Notes: generated from the sequence alone by a model not told the origin. A stretch of DNA of 64,000 bases from an uncultured Mediterraneibacter sp. (GCA_944381935.1 CALWMN010000012.1:29159-93158), one strand, 5' to 3'; positions 51,967-61,596 are shown, numbered from the stretch's first letter. Numbers and translations: made by a program.

Positions 51967-53451
51967 TTATATGCCCTGCCCCAGCCTGGGGAGTTCCTGT
52001 CCCCTCAGACGTATGACCGGTCCGCCGGTCCCCTCAATGTACTCCCTGGTGATCGTCACCTCCCCAATGCTGTCATCCTTCGGGATCTCATACATAATAT
52101 CCAGCATGAATTCCTCTATGATTGCGCGCAGCGCCCTGGCTCCGGTGTCCTTCTTCATGGCTTTCTCCGCAATCGCCTCCAGCGCCCCGTCGTCGAACTC
52201 CAGCTTCACTTCATCCAGGGCGAGCAGCTTCTGGTACTGTTTGAGTATCGCATTTTTCGGTTCTTTTAAAATCTTCACAAGCATGTCCTTGTCCATGCCT
52301 CTCAAGGTGAAAATGATGGGAAGCCTTCCCAGGAACTCTGGGATCATCCCGAACTTTCTGAGGTCCTCTACCGTCACCTTCGACAAGAGGTCCTTGTCAT
52401 TGTCGTACTTATCTTTCAACTCGGCATTGAATCCCATGGACGTCTTCTTCTGAAGCCGCTCCCGGATAATGTCTTCCAGATCCGGAAATGCTCCTCCGCA
52501 GATAAAGAGTATATTTTTGGTATTGACTGTCGTGAGCGGAACCATCGCATTCTTGCTGTTCGCCCCGACAGGGACTTCCACTTCGCTTCCCTCCAGAAGC
52601 CTGAGCATCCCCTGCTGGACAGACTCTCCGCTGACGTCCCGCTGATTAGAATTTCTTTTCTTGGCAATCTTATCAATCTCATCGATAAAGATGATTCCCT
52701 GCTCTGCCCGCTCCACGTCATTGTCTGCCGCGGCAAGCAGCTTCGATACCACACTCTCGATATCATCGCCTATGTATCCTGCCTCCGTCAGGGACGTTGC
52801 GTCCGTGATTGCAAGCGGCACGTCCAGAAGCCTTGCCAGTGTCTTTACCAGATATGTCTTGCCGCTTCCCGTAGGACCGATCATCAGCATGTTCGACTTC
52901 TCAATCTCAATGTCGTCCATCGTATCTGTCGCCACTCTCTTGTAGTGGTTATACACTGCAACCGACATCGCTTTCTTGGCATACTCCTGTCCCACCACAT
53001 ATTCGTCAAGCCTTGCCTTGATCTTATGGGGAGCCGGTATCTCCCGGATATCCAGCTGATGGAACTCCTTTGGCTTCTCCTTTTTCTTCTTGACCTTTTG
53101 GGAATGCGGCTGCGCATTCTCCAGATCCGACATGTTCAGGAACTGCACGCCCGGCATGTTCATCAGCCGGTTCAGATCAATCGAACCGTTTGACATTGCG
53201 TCGAAGCTTCTCTGCATACAGTCCGGGCACACCGTAATGTTATTCGGAAGGTCTATCATTCTGCCCGTCACGCTCTCCGGCCTGTGGCAGATAAAACAGA
53301 TCTTTTCATATCCGTCTTCCCCTTCCCCATCCGTTTCATGCGCGGACACAGCAGCTTCTTCCTTCCCTTTTTCCCGGTCAGATTCTCCGCTTCCGGTTTC
53401 CTCTTCCTTCCTGCCTTCTTCGTCTAATATGATAAAATCCTGATCTGACAT
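51967..53451 (-). CDS. clpX: ClpX-like AAA+ unfoldase, divergent paralogue
   Basis: 494 residues. An acidic, low-complexity extension (about 1-48) precedes the ZBD (CFICHRPESVTG...CPDCMQ, about 52-80), then a Lys-rich linker and the AAA+ core: GPTGSGKTYLVK (Walker A), FIDEIDKI (Walker B), GARALRAIIEEF (sensor 2). The segment aligned with the ClpP-contacting IGF loop reads SMGFNAE, so ClpP binding is plausible but altered. The usual clpX stands with clpP; here it is next to a P-II gene, so it is probably a second copy. It could serve a special substrate set. Confidence 0.85.
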   Translation of the reverse strand: MSDQDFIILDEEGRKEEETGSGESDREKGKEEAAVSAHETDGEGEDGYEKICFICHRPESVTGRMIDLPNNITVCPDCMQRSFDAMSNGSIDLNRLMNMPGVQFLNMSDLENAQPHSQKVKKKKEKPKEFHQLDIREIPAPHKIKARLDEYVVGQEYAKKAMSVAVYNHYKRVATDTMDDIEIEKSNMLMIGPTGSGKTYLVKTLARLLDVPLAITDATSLTEAGYIGDDIESVVSKLLAAADNDVERAEQGIIFIDEIDKIAKKRNSNQRDVSGESVQQGMLRLLEGSEVEVPVGANSKNAMVPLTTVNTKNILFICGGAFPDLEDIIRERLQKKTSMGFNAELKDKYDNDKDLLSKVTVEDLRKFGMIPEFLGRLPIIFTLRGMDKDMLVKILKEPKNAILKQYQKLLALDEVKLEFDDGALEAIAEKAMKKDTGARALRAIIEEFMLDIMYEIPKDDSIGEVTITREYIEGTGGPVIRLRGQELPRLGQGI

Positions 53452-53486
53452 ATGTTCATCCCTTCTTCCAGCTTTTTAACTCTTAC

Positions 53487-53515
53487 ATTATAGTACACAT
53501 GCCGCCGTTATACAA
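53487..53515 (-). promoter_or_regulatory. Promoter of the ClpX-like gene
   Basis: On the minus strand TTGTAT (53510-53515) and a perfect TATAAT (53487-53492) are 17 bases apart, 36 bases before the ATG. The P-II gene ends 34 bases upstream of it. Confidence 0.55.
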
Positions 53516-53548
53516 ATGAAGTTTTTCTAAACCGGAAGCATATGCCTG

Positions 53549-54229
53549 TCACTGGACTTCCTGGAGCCTGAGTCCTGCCGTCTCTGTTACTGGCATGGAG
53601 AATACCACTGACTTTGCCTTGCTTTCAAGGCCCGCCTTCTCAATGATGGATTTCATGATATCGTTTTTATTTTCTGCCTTTGCCACAATAAAGATCATTT
53701 CCTTCTCATCTGCTATGGAGACTCCCAGGAACTTCTCCGCCTTCTCAAGACCAGTACCCTTGGCATGGATAACGGTTCCGCCGCCGGCCCCTTTTTCCCT
53801 CGCGGCGTCCATTACTTCCTCACTGTATCCGTGGTTGGCAATTACAACGATCAGTTCGTATTTCGTATTCTTCATTGTGCTCTCCTCTTCTTTTACAAAT
53901 CTCTGTCCGTCCACCAGAAACTGGAACACCTTTTTCCCCCCTATACTGGAAAGAGGGATTAAAAATGCGATTCCCGTTCCCGGCACATCGATCTGGATCT
54001 CATTTTCCAGGTCCCGCTTTACATTCCTCCAGGTCTCGTCTGTCACCACCGACATCATGACCATCTTCTCCGTCACTTCAAGCCCGAAGTAATCAAGCGT
54101 CTCACTTGTGGCAGTTCCCTTCGCCAGTGAACACAGCACGGTGGACAGCTTGTTCTTGTCAAAGCAAGCCAGCATACTCTTTCCCATAGAGCGTTTTGTA
54201 ATCGTCATTAACATATATATCTCACTCAT
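53549..54229 (-). CDS. Tandem P-II-like regulatory protein
   Basis: 226 residues made of two P-II-like halves. In the second half (about 120-226) GAGGGTVIHAKGTG matches the P-II GRQKG-type T-loop base, and GVSIADEKEMIFIVAKAENK the core strand. The first half (about 1-115) keeps the fold (LACFDKNKLSTVLCSLAKGT) but has lost most motif residues. P-II proteins sense 2-oxoglutarate and ATP/ADP and control ammonium and carbon partners. The gene is 13 bases downstream of a DUF1538 membrane protein, a recurrent pair. GlnB-type T-loop Tyr uridylylation cannot be judged. Confidence 0.85.
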   Translation of the reverse strand: MSEIYMLMTITKRSMGKSMLACFDKNKLSTVLCSLAKGTATSETLDYFGLEVTEKMVMMSVVTDETWRNVKRDLENEIQIDVPGTGIAFLIPLSSIGGKKVFQFLVDGQRFVKEEESTMKNTKYELIVVIANHGYSEEVMDAAREKGAGGGTVIHAKGTGLEKAEKFLGVSIADEKEMIFIVAKAENKNDIMKSIIEKAGLESKAKSVVFSMPVTETAGLRLQEVQ

Positions 54230-54242
54230 ATTCCTGTACCTC

Positions 54243-55808
54243 TTAAAGTTCTATGATCTGATCGTCCGGAATCTGCTCAAAGGCAGCAGCAGCCTTCTGC
54301 GCTTCCATTTTCTCGAGATGTCTGGATTTGATTTCATATACAAGCCCCAAAATCTGGATGGTGATAAGCGGCGTCATGGCGACCATAGCGACCACCCCGA
54401 ACGCGTCCCTTACAATATTTCCTCCTACGCTCACACACGCTCCTATCGCAAAGGGGAGCAAAAATGTCGCTGTCATCGGTCCCGACGCCACACCGCCCGA
54501 GTCAAACGCAATGGCTGTGAATATCTTCGGGACAAAGAAGGAAAGGATCAGCGCCACGGCATATCCCGGAATGATGAACCAGAAGATAGAGATACCTGTC
54601 AGCACACGGATCATGGCAAGTCCCAGAGAGACTGCTACACCGATTGAGAGACTCATGCTCATGGCTCCCGAGCTGATATTTCCCGATGTAATGTCCTCAA
54701 CCTGGCGGGTCAGCACGAACACCGCCGGCTCCGCACGGACGATGAAATATCCGATGATCATGCCGATCGGAACGATCACCCATTTATACGGATTATCTGC
54801 AATGACCTGCCCCAGATAATTTCCCGCCGGCATGAACCCTACATTCACTCCGGTAAGGAACAGGACAAGTCCTGCATACGTATATACCATACCCACCGCA
54901 ATTTTAATCAGTGTTTTCTTTTTCATTCTGCGGAAAATAATTTGGAACACGACAAAAAATACAATGATCGGGAGCAGCGATACCGCTATCTCTTTCATGT
55001 ATTCGGGGAATCCCTCCGCAAAAATCAGCCACAGCTCCACAGAATCACCTATCTGCGGGATCTCCCCCTGCACATACTCTGCGCTTTGAGGGTGATAAAC
55101 CAGGCTGAGTACCAGAACCGAAAGGATGGGCCCTATTGAAGAGAGGGCTACAAGACCGAAGCTGTCGTCCTCTGCCCGCTCATCGCTTCGGATCGCAGAT
55201 ATACCGACGCCGAGCGCCATGATAAACGGCACTGTCATCGGCCCCGTCGTCACACCACCCGCATCGAACGCGACAGCGATAAAATCGCCCGGCACGAAAA
55301 ATGCCAGTGCAAACACCACAATATACAATACCAGCAGCATATGTGCCAGCCGGATATTAAACAACATACGCAGGAGCGCTGCAACGAGGAAGATTCCCAC
55401 CCCGAATGCGACTGAGAGAACAAGCACCATATTCGGTATTGATGGGACCTGCCCAGCAAGCACCTGCAGATCCGGCTCGGATATTGTGACGATGAAGCCG
55501 AGGATGAAGGTAAGCAGAACCATCAGCCACAGTTTTTTTGTCTGGGTCATACATGTCCCCACGCTCTCGCCGATCGGCGTCATGGCCAGTTCCACCCCCA
55601 GTGTAAACAGCATCATACCCACGACCAGGAGCACTGCCCCCAGCAGAAATGCAAGCAGGATCCCCGGCTCAAGAGGAGCAATGCTGAAGCATAGAATCAG
55701 CACGATCGCAAGGATCGGGAGCACTGCCTTTAAAGTTTCAACGAGTTTTTCCTGTAATTTTTCTTTTAATTTTGTAAATCTGTAATTCACATCTTCCCTG
55801 CCTTTCAT
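54243..55808 (-). CDS. DUF1538 polytopic membrane protein
   Basis: 521 residues built from two similar halves, each with about six transmembrane helices. The halves carry matching motifs: ISEPDLQVLAGQV with AFDAGGVTTGPMTVPF, and RAEPAVFVLTRQV with AFDSGGVASGPMTATF. An inverted-repeat transporter layout is likely. The pair with a P-II protein suggests a transporter gated by nitrogen/carbon status; its substrate is not known. The ATG is one base beyond the ligA stop. A GTG six codons later with a better-spaced AGGGAAG is the alternative start. Confidence 0.9.
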   Translation of the reverse strand: MKGREDVNYRFTKLKEKLQEKLVETLKAVLPILAIVLILCFSIAPLEPGILLAFLLGAVLLVVGMMLFTLGVELAMTPIGESVGTCMTQTKKLWLMVLLTFILGFIVTISEPDLQVLAGQVPSIPNMVLVLSVAFGVGIFLVAALLRMLFNIRLAHMLLVLYIVVFALAFFVPGDFIAVAFDAGGVTTGPMTVPFIMALGVGISAIRSDERAEDDSFGLVALSSIGPILSVLVLSLVYHPQSAEYVQGEIPQIGDSVELWLIFAEGFPEYMKEIAVSLLPIIVFFVVFQIIFRRMKKKTLIKIAVGMVYTYAGLVLFLTGVNVGFMPAGNYLGQVIADNPYKWVIVPIGMIIGYFIVRAEPAVFVLTRQVEDITSGNISSGAMSMSLSIGVAVSLGLAMIRVLTGISIFWFIIPGYAVALILSFFVPKIFTAIAFDSGGVASGPMTATFLLPFAIGACVSVGGNIVRDAFGVVAMVAMTPLITIQILGLVYEIKSRHLEKMEAQKAAAAFEQIPDDQIIEL

Positions 55809-55809
55809 T

Positions 55810-57771
55810 TTAGCTTCCCAGCAAGCGCAAAAACTCTTCCTCTGAAATAATGGGGATACCGAGTTCTTTCGCTTTCCGGTTTTTTGACGAAGTCGAATTC
55901 ACATCATTGTTGATCAGATAATTCGTCTTCGATGTCACACTTCCAGTAACCTTACCTCCTCTCTTCTCAATTTCTTCTTTCACTTCCCCCCTGTTTGCAA
56001 AATGGGATACACTTCCGGTAACGACAAAGTTCATGCCCTCAAGGGTTCTCCCGCCTTCCGGTTCTTCCTCCGCCGGGATCTCCACCTCATCAAGAAGCCG
56101 TCGAAAAAGATCCCTGTGGTCTTCCCCGGCAAAATAATCCACGAACGTACAGGCGATCACTTCACCCACGCCGGATATCGCGCTCAGTTCCTCAACCGTA
56201 GCATCCATGATCCGCTCCGGCTGGTTCCCGAGCGCCCGGCAGATCATCCTGGCATTGGCGATCCCGATGTTCGGGATGCCCAGGCTGTACACCAGCCGGG
56301 GCAGTGTCGTGGTTCTCGCATTTTGGATACTGTTCTGGAGGTTCACATAAGACTTTTCCCCGAATCCATCCATCTCTTTGATCTGGTCCGCATAGCGGCC
56401 CAGATGGAAAATATCGGTAAAATCTTTCACAAACCCGTGCATGATGAACTTTTCCAGGGTCGCCTCAGAGAGTCCCTCGATATTCATCGCATCCCGGCTT
56501 GCAAAAAGCGCAAAAGCCTTAACATGCTTTGCCTGGCACCCAGGATTGGTACAATAGAGAGTCTTCGTCTCATTCTCCATCTCAATGCGGGTTTCCCCTC
56601 CGCAGACCGGGCAGCTTTCCGGAATATCCTTCACCCCGCTTCTCGTAAGATTCTCTGCGATCTGCGGGATGATCATATTGGCCTTATACACCTGGATCCG
56701 GTCGCCCACTCCCAGCTCCAGTTCTTCCATAATGCTGATATTATGCACACTGGCGCGGCTTACTGTCGTGCCTTCCAGCTCAACAGGCTCAAAGATCGCC
56801 ACAGGATTGATCAGTCCCGTCCTGGACGGGCTCCACTCAATCTCAAGGAGCGTTGTCTCCCTGACCTCGTCCGCCCACTTAAACGCAAAAGAATCCCGGG
56901 GGAATTTTGCCGTGGTTCCCAGTGATTCGCCATACTCGATATCGTCATAGACAAGGACAAGACCGTCTGACGGCACATCATTTTCCCCGATATGCCCGGC
57001 GAACCATTCTACCTCATTCTCGATGTTCTCCTTAGTGACAGGATGGTGTTCTACCACATCGAAACCCTGGTCTTTAAGCCATTCCATCTGGTACAGCCTG
57101 GAGTTGTGAAAGTCCACTCCCTGTGCCCTCACCAGGGTAAAGGCATAAAATCTTACGTTTCTCTTTGCAGTGATCTCGTTGTTGAGCTGCCTGACCGACC
57201 CGCTGCAGAGATTTCTCGGATTCTTGTATTTTGCATCCACATCCCCGATCTGTGCGTTGATCCTCTCAAAATCCCTGTACCCGATCACTGCCTCCCCCCT
57301 GAGGACAAGCTCTCCCTCATAAGGAATATGCAGCGGGATATTGCGGAATACCTTTGCATTGTTCGTGATGACTTCCCCCACTTCCCCATTGCCGCGCGTG
57401 ACCGCCTTCTCCAGACCTCCCCCGCGATAGGTCAGCACGATGGTCAGACCGTCCAGCTTCCAGGAGATCATCGCTTTCTGGCTGCCCAGGAACTCCTTTA
57501 AACGTTCCACGTCTTTCGTCTTATCCAGGGAGAGCATAGGGCGCTCATGGCGCTCTTTGGGAAGTTCGCTGAGCACCTCGTATCCCACGTTGACAGTAGG
57601 GCTGGAGGCAAGAGTTGTATTCAGCTCCCGTTCCAGTCCCTGAAGCTCATCATATAACCTGTCATATTCATAGTTGCTCATGATCTCTTTGTCTTCCTGC
57701 TCATAGGCACGCCGCGCCCTGTTCAGAAGCTCTACAAGCTCCCGCATCCGTTTCATCTTATCTTCCATCAT
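55810..57771 (-). CDS. ligA: NAD+-dependent DNA ligase LigA, divergent
   Basis: Seals nicks using NAD+. 653 residues: Ia domain (NYEYDRLYDELQ), adenylation domain with the catalytic Lys in SWKLDGLTI (about residue 100), OB fold (SPSRTGLINPVAIFEPV), zinc finger (CPVCGG...CTNPGC), HhH repeats (about 440-570), and a C-terminal BRCT domain (about 575-650). The segment normally T-R-G-D-G-x-x-G-E-D reads TRGNGEVGEV, losing two acidic residues. It overlaps rluF by 14 bases. Likely active, but the changes and context raise the chance that this is a second, specialised copy. Confidence 0.9.
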   Translation of the reverse strand: MMEDKMKRMRELVELLNRARRAYEQEDKEIMSNYEYDRLYDELQGLERELNTTLASSPTVNVGYEVLSELPKERHERPMLSLDKTKDVERLKEFLGSQKAMISWKLDGLTIVLTYRGGGLEKAVTRGNGEVGEVITNNAKVFRNIPLHIPYEGELVLRGEAVIGYRDFERINAQIGDVDAKYKNPRNLCSGSVRQLNNEITAKRNVRFYAFTLVRAQGVDFHNSRLYQMEWLKDQGFDVVEHHPVTKENIENEVEWFAGHIGENDVPSDGLVLVYDDIEYGESLGTTAKFPRDSFAFKWADEVRETTLLEIEWSPSRTGLINPVAIFEPVELEGTTVSRASVHNISIMEELELGVGDRIQVYKANMIIPQIAENLTRSGVKDIPESCPVCGGETRIEMENETKTLYCTNPGCQAKHVKAFALFASRDAMNIEGLSEATLEKFIMHGFVKDFTDIFHLGRYADQIKEMDGFGEKSYVNLQNSIQNARTTTLPRLVYSLGIPNIGIANARMICRALGNQPERIMDATVEELSAISGVGEVIACTFVDYFAGEDHRDLFRRLLDEVEIPAEEEPEGGRTLEGMNFVVTGSVSHFANRGEVKEEIEKRGGKVTGSVTSKTNYLINNDVNSTSSKNRKAKELGIPIISEEEFLRLLGS

Positions 57772-58531
57772 ATCCTCCTGCCGGCTCGCCAGATGAATCC
57801 TGTATCAGGCTGTAGAGTTCCTCCAGTTCTTCATCCGTCACCTTTCTATACTGCCCTTCCTTCAGATTTCCAAGCCGGATGTTCATCACCCGCACCCGGA
57901 GCAGATCCTGCACCTTATAGCCCAGCGCTTCACACATCCGGCGTATCTGCCGGTTCAGTCCCTGAGTCAGGATGACCGAAAAGGTATACTTCCCGATTTT
58001 CCTGACTGTACACGGCCTTGTGACCGTATCAAGGATCGGAACCCCTGCCGACATCCGCCTGATAAAACCCGCCGTAATCTCGCGGTCAACTGTGACCCTA
58101 TATTCCTTCTCGTGGCAGTTTGCCGCACGCATCATCTTATTGACGATATCCCCGTTGTTCGTCATAAGAAGCAACCCCCGGGAATCCTTATCCAGCCTGC
58201 CGATGTATGTGATCCGGACGGGGTAGTTCAGAAAACGGACGATGCTGTTTCTCTCCCGCCGCTGCGCGGTGCACACGATGCCCTTCGGCTTGTTCACCGC
58301 CAGGACGATCATCTCATCCGCCCTGGAAACCACCCTTTTCCCTACCCTTACGACCTGTCCCGGGCAGATGCGCATCCCGGTCTGGGCCCTTTGTCCGTCG
58401 ACCGTCACCCTTCCGCTCTCAATCAGGCGGTCCGCCTCACGGCGGGAACAGACTCCGGCTTCGCTTAAATATTTATTCAGCCTGACCGGCTCCTTTTTCT
58501 CCAGAAAATCCCTGCTGATCCTGTTACTCAC
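57758..58531 (-). CDS. rluF: RsuA/RluF-type pseudouridine synthase
   Basis: Makes pseudouridine in 23S rRNA (RluF) or tRNA. The GTG at 58531 (VSNRISRD) is preferred because GGAG lies 9 bases upstream; another GTG 15 bases earlier has no site. 257 residues: S4 domain VRLNKYLSEAGVCSRREADR (about 16-35), then the synthase core with VNKPKGIVC, the catalytic Asp in YIGRLDKDSRGLLLMT, and GLNRQIRRMCEALGY. It overlaps both the DHHW gene (8 bases) and ligA (14 bases). Confidence 0.9.
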   Translation of the reverse strand: MSNRISRDFLEKKEPVRLNKYLSEAGVCSRREADRLIESGRVTVDGQRAQTGMRICPGQVVRVGKRVVSRADEMIVLAVNKPKGIVCTAQRRERNSIVRFLNYPVRITYIGRLDKDSRGLLLMTNNGDIVNKMMRAANCHEKEYRVTVDREITAGFIRRMSAGVPILDTVTRPCTVRKIGKYTFSVILTQGLNRQIRRMCEALGYKVQDLLRVRVMNIRLGNLKEGQYRKVTDEELEELYSLIQDSSGEPAGGYDGR

Positions 58532-59681
58532 TCCCAAACACTCCACTTATACTGTTATCGGTAAAAAAGGTGTTCCCGCTGTACAGGAACAAAACATCCG
58601 TCACGCGGTAGGCGTCCATGATGTCATCTATCGTCCCGCTGTAGTATCGGGGATCCACTACAACGACCTCCCGGTAATACGGGGTCAGGAACGGCACAAA
58701 ACAATTGGCAAAAGAGTCCTTCACGACAAGAAGCCTTTTCTCACTTGTCGAGACAGTGCGGATATCGATAACTGACGTGTTGCCGCCCAGATAAACGCTG
58801 ATCTGGTCCCTGGTCTCCAGCCTGGAAGAATCATACAGGGACGTCGTCCTCTTCCCCTCATCCACATAGTTGACAATCACATCGTCATCAATGCCGGTTG
58901 GGACATAGATGTCGATCTCTTCCTTCTCTCCCAATTCCACTCCGCTCTTCGCCGCAAGCGTGCCGTTAAAGCTGTCGGACACTGTGTACGAGACATATTT
59001 CCCCGCCATGTCCCCCTCAATTCCCAGAGACGGGGCAGCCTCCTGGAACACATAAAAAGCCCCAAGCGCAGTCCAGTGAGGGTCCGTCTTGTAGTATAGC
59101 TTCTCACTTTTATGGCGGTTTAATACGGATACCGCATCGATCCATCCCACTGAATCCCCCAGCCCATTTCTGGCCATGCTGATCATCTGATTCTGGTCCT
59201 CCACGGACGCCAGGGCAGGAAGAGAATCGTTCAGGATGCACGCTGCATCCGGAACAAGGAGCATATTCACCTCAAGATCACTGTAGGTATCTGCAAAGCT
59301 TTTGATCGCCGACAGATTTGCCGACAAATGCCCCTCATCTGGAAGATAGATATCTTCCAGGAGCTGCCCCCTCTTTCCAATGTACACTCCATTTTCCAGG
59401 GTGCTGCCTCCCAGCCTGGAAAGCGCCACCTTCACGCCGCGCCACATATTCCTGCCGATGAACTGGTCACTGATATGGTTCTCAAACTGCTCCATAAAAT
59501 CCCCGGTCATAATGGTTGACCAGTTCAGCTTCGGGCTTGAAGCCAGCGCCCTGTTCTCTTCTTCTGATATCTCCCGGTCCGGAATGAGCAGATTCACAAT
59601 CATCACAACGAGCAGGACCAGTATGAATATTTTTCCGATCAGGCCTTCAATCCGGCCTCTTTGCTTTTTTCTGCTGTCCAT
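58524..59681 (-). CDS. DHHW-family protein (AlgX/SGNH-like)
   Basis: 385 residues with one N-terminal membrane helix (about 14-35) and an extracytoplasmic domain. The family motif is KTDPHWTALG (about 190-199, D-P-H-W), plus a RNMWRGVKVAL stretch and VVKDSFANCFVPFL with a Ser-containing GDS-like element. Such proteins partner with MBOAT O-acyltransferases in surface polymer O-acetylation, as in alginate, PatA/PatB or Dlt systems. Nine bases downstream of the MBOAT gene. Which polymer it modifies is unknown. Confidence 0.88.
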   Translation of the reverse strand: MDSRKKQRGRIEGLIGKIFILVLLVVMIVNLLIPDREISEEENRALASSPKLNWSTIMTGDFMEQFENHISDQFIGRNMWRGVKVALSRLGGSTLENGVYIGKRGQLLEDIYLPDEGHLSANLSAIKSFADTYSDLEVNMLLVPDAACILNDSLPALASVEDQNQMISMARNGLGDSVGWIDAVSVLNRHKSEKLYYKTDPHWTALGAFYVFQEAAPSLGIEGDMAGKYVSYTVSDSFNGTLAAKSGVELGEKEEIDIYVPTGIDDDVIVNYVDEGKRTTSLYDSSRLETRDQISVYLGGNTSVIDIRTVSTSEKRLLVVKDSFANCFVPFLTPYYREVVVVDPRYYSGTIDDIMDAYRVTDVLFLYSGNTFFTDNSISGVFGSE

Positions 59682-59689
59682 AATCCCAC

Positions 59690-61093
59690 CTAAAACCTAA
59701 AATATAAAAACGGATTGAATGTACCTGTCACAAGAAATGCCACAGAAACAAAAAACATTCCGAAATAGACCACCACCGCCGACACAGTCCTTGCCCGGGA
59801 AGTCCCCCCTGCCAGCTTTCTGATTACGGAATATCCCATTGCCGTCGATCCCAATACGGCAAGCAGGTATAAGAGCCAGTGCGTAAGCAAGATAAACCAC
59901 GCCTCCATATCTGCAATGCCGCCTCCAAGACCGATCATCGCCGCAAGATACCGGAGGGCATAACCGATGCTCGGGCTGAAGAAAAACACCCACCCTACAA
60001 GGATCAGGATGATGGAATAAATGTGGCGCACAGCTTTTGGAAGCTGTTCCAGAGACAGTCCCCATACATATTTTTCCATCACAATGATAACGCCGTAGTA
60101 AACGCCCCAAACGATGAAATTCCAGGCTGCCCCATGCCACATGCCGGTCAGTGTCCAGACAATCATGAGATTGACCATATTCCTGACAGCTGAACACCGG
60201 TTTCCCCCCAGAGGTATATAGACGTATTCCCGAAACCATGTACTGAGGGAAATGTGCCATCTTCTCCAAAATTCCGTGATGCTTTGAGAGATATAGGGAT
60301 AATCAAAGTTCTTACGAAATTCAAACCCGAACATGCGCCCCAATCCGGTCGCCATGTCCGAATACCCGCTGAAATCAAAGTATATCTGGAAGGCATAGGA
60401 GATGCATCCCATCCATGCCATCATGACGCTGAGCCGACCTGCCGGGATATCCGCAATCTGTTCAAAGACTTCTCCCGTCATGTTGGCCAGTATCACCTTC
60501 TTGGCAAGCCCCCGGATAAACATCATGCTTCCCTGCCCCAGCCTCACCGCTGATATCCGCCTCTCTGTAAGCTGGCTTTCTATATCGATATACCTTATGA
60601 TCGGTCCCGCTATGAGCTGCGGGAACATACAGATATAGAGCGCATAATTCAGGATGTTTTTCTGTGGTTTTACCTTCTGCCGGTAAATGTCAATGATATA
60701 CGACAGTCCCTGAAATGTGTAGAAGGAAAGACCGATCGGAAGCTCCAGTTCCCTGTAAGGGATGTCCGTCGGAAGTATCCCGTTCAGATTCTCTATCAGG
60801 AAGCCATAATATTTGAAAAACGCCAGTATCAGGACATTGGCGGCAACTGCAAAGACCACACTGCGCTTTCCCTTTACCGGATCTTCCCACTTCCTGTAAA
60901 TATCCCGCCCGCAAAAATAGTTCAGAAGTATCGACAGAAGCATCAGAAAAATGTATATCGGTTCTCCCCATGCATAAAACACGATACTGGCAGCAAGAAG
61001 CACGATATTTTTTGCTTTTGCCGGAACCATATAATATACTGCCAGGACGATCGGCAGAAACAGAAATAAAAATGTTATACTGCTAAATAGCAT
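59690..61093 (-). CDS. MBOAT-family membrane O-acyltransferase
   Basis: 467 residues with about ten helices. Conserved positions: the PQLIAGPIIRY segment (about 152-162), YFDFSGYSDMATGLGRMFG (about 235-253), FWRRWHISLSTWFREYVYIPLGG (a core loop of the family), and the active His in TGMWHGAAWNF (about 314-324). Family roles include passing acetyl groups across the membrane to surface sugars. It is followed by the DHHW protein and preceded by the DUF4358 and SGNH genes. GGGGAGAG before the ATG. Confidence 0.93.
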   Translation of the reverse strand: MLFSSITFLFLFLPIVLAVYYMVPAKAKNIVLLAASIVFYAWGEPIYIFLMLLSILLNYFCGRDIYRKWEDPVKGKRSVVFAVAANVLILAFFKYYGFLIENLNGILPTDIPYRELELPIGLSFYTFQGLSYIIDIYRQKVKPQKNILNYALYICMFPQLIAGPIIRYIDIESQLTERRISAVRLGQGSMMFIRGLAKKVILANMTGEVFEQIADIPAGRLSVMMAWMGCISYAFQIYFDFSGYSDMATGLGRMFGFEFRKNFDYPYISQSITEFWRRWHISLSTWFREYVYIPLGGNRCSAVRNMVNLMIVWTLTGMWHGAAWNFIVWGVYYGVIIVMEKYVWGLSLEQLPKAVRHIYSIILILVGWVFFFSPSIGYALRYLAAMIGLGGGIADMEAWFILLTHWLLYLLAVLGSTAMGYSVIRKLAGGTSRARTVSAVVVYFGMFFVSVAFLVTGTFNPFLYFRF

Positions 61094-61110
61094 TTTCTTC
61101 TCTCCCCATT

Positions 61111-61596
61111 TTACAGACTCCTGTCAAATACCGCCCGGTATTCTCCAGCATCCGGCGACACAGCAAAAAAGATGTACTTTCCCCTTACGCTCCTCTGCGC
61201 CTCTTTAAGAAGCTGTACCGCCTCAGGCGCATATTCTTCAAATGCGCTGCTTCTTGATGAGATGCGTTCATCAAGCGCATCTGTAATCTCCTGGATCTGG
61301 TCCTCTCTCCTTACCCGGATCAGAAGGACCTCGTCGACAGACATACTGGACTCGGATGTATAATACATCACCCCTGCATAGTCTGCACTGTTCAATCCGA
61401 AATTTCTTTTAAGCCTCTGCGCATCCACCTTCGTAAGAGCAGATGTATCAATCACATTCCCAATCTCTGCCTCCACCTCTTCAAACGGCCGGTTGCTTCC
61501 GCTCGTAAAAAGCATAAGCACCACAATATAGGCAACGATCAGCGCGAGCACGATATATTTCATGACCTGGGGGATTCCCGGCATGTCTCCTGTCAT
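61111..61596 (-). CDS. DUF4358-type membrane-anchored protein
   Basis: 161 residues. One N-terminal transmembrane helix (about 13-30, YIVLALIVAYIVVLML) is followed by an extracytoplasmic domain with ALTKVDAQRLKRNFGLNSAD, YAGVMYYT and EVLLIRVR, which match the DUF4358 family usually found next to MBOAT/SGNH genes. The ATG overlaps the SGNH stop (ATGA) with GGAGG inside the SGNH gene. The function of the domain is unknown; it is probably part of the O-acylation machinery. Confidence 0.8.
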   Translation of the reverse strand: MTGDMPGIPQVMKYIVLALIVAYIVVLMLFTSGSNRPFEEVEAEIGNVIDTSALTKVDAQRLKRNFGLNSADYAGVMYYTSESSMSVDEVLLIRVRREDQIQEITDALDERISSRSSAFEEYAPEAVQLLKEAQRSVRGKYIFFAVSPDAGEYRAVFDRSL

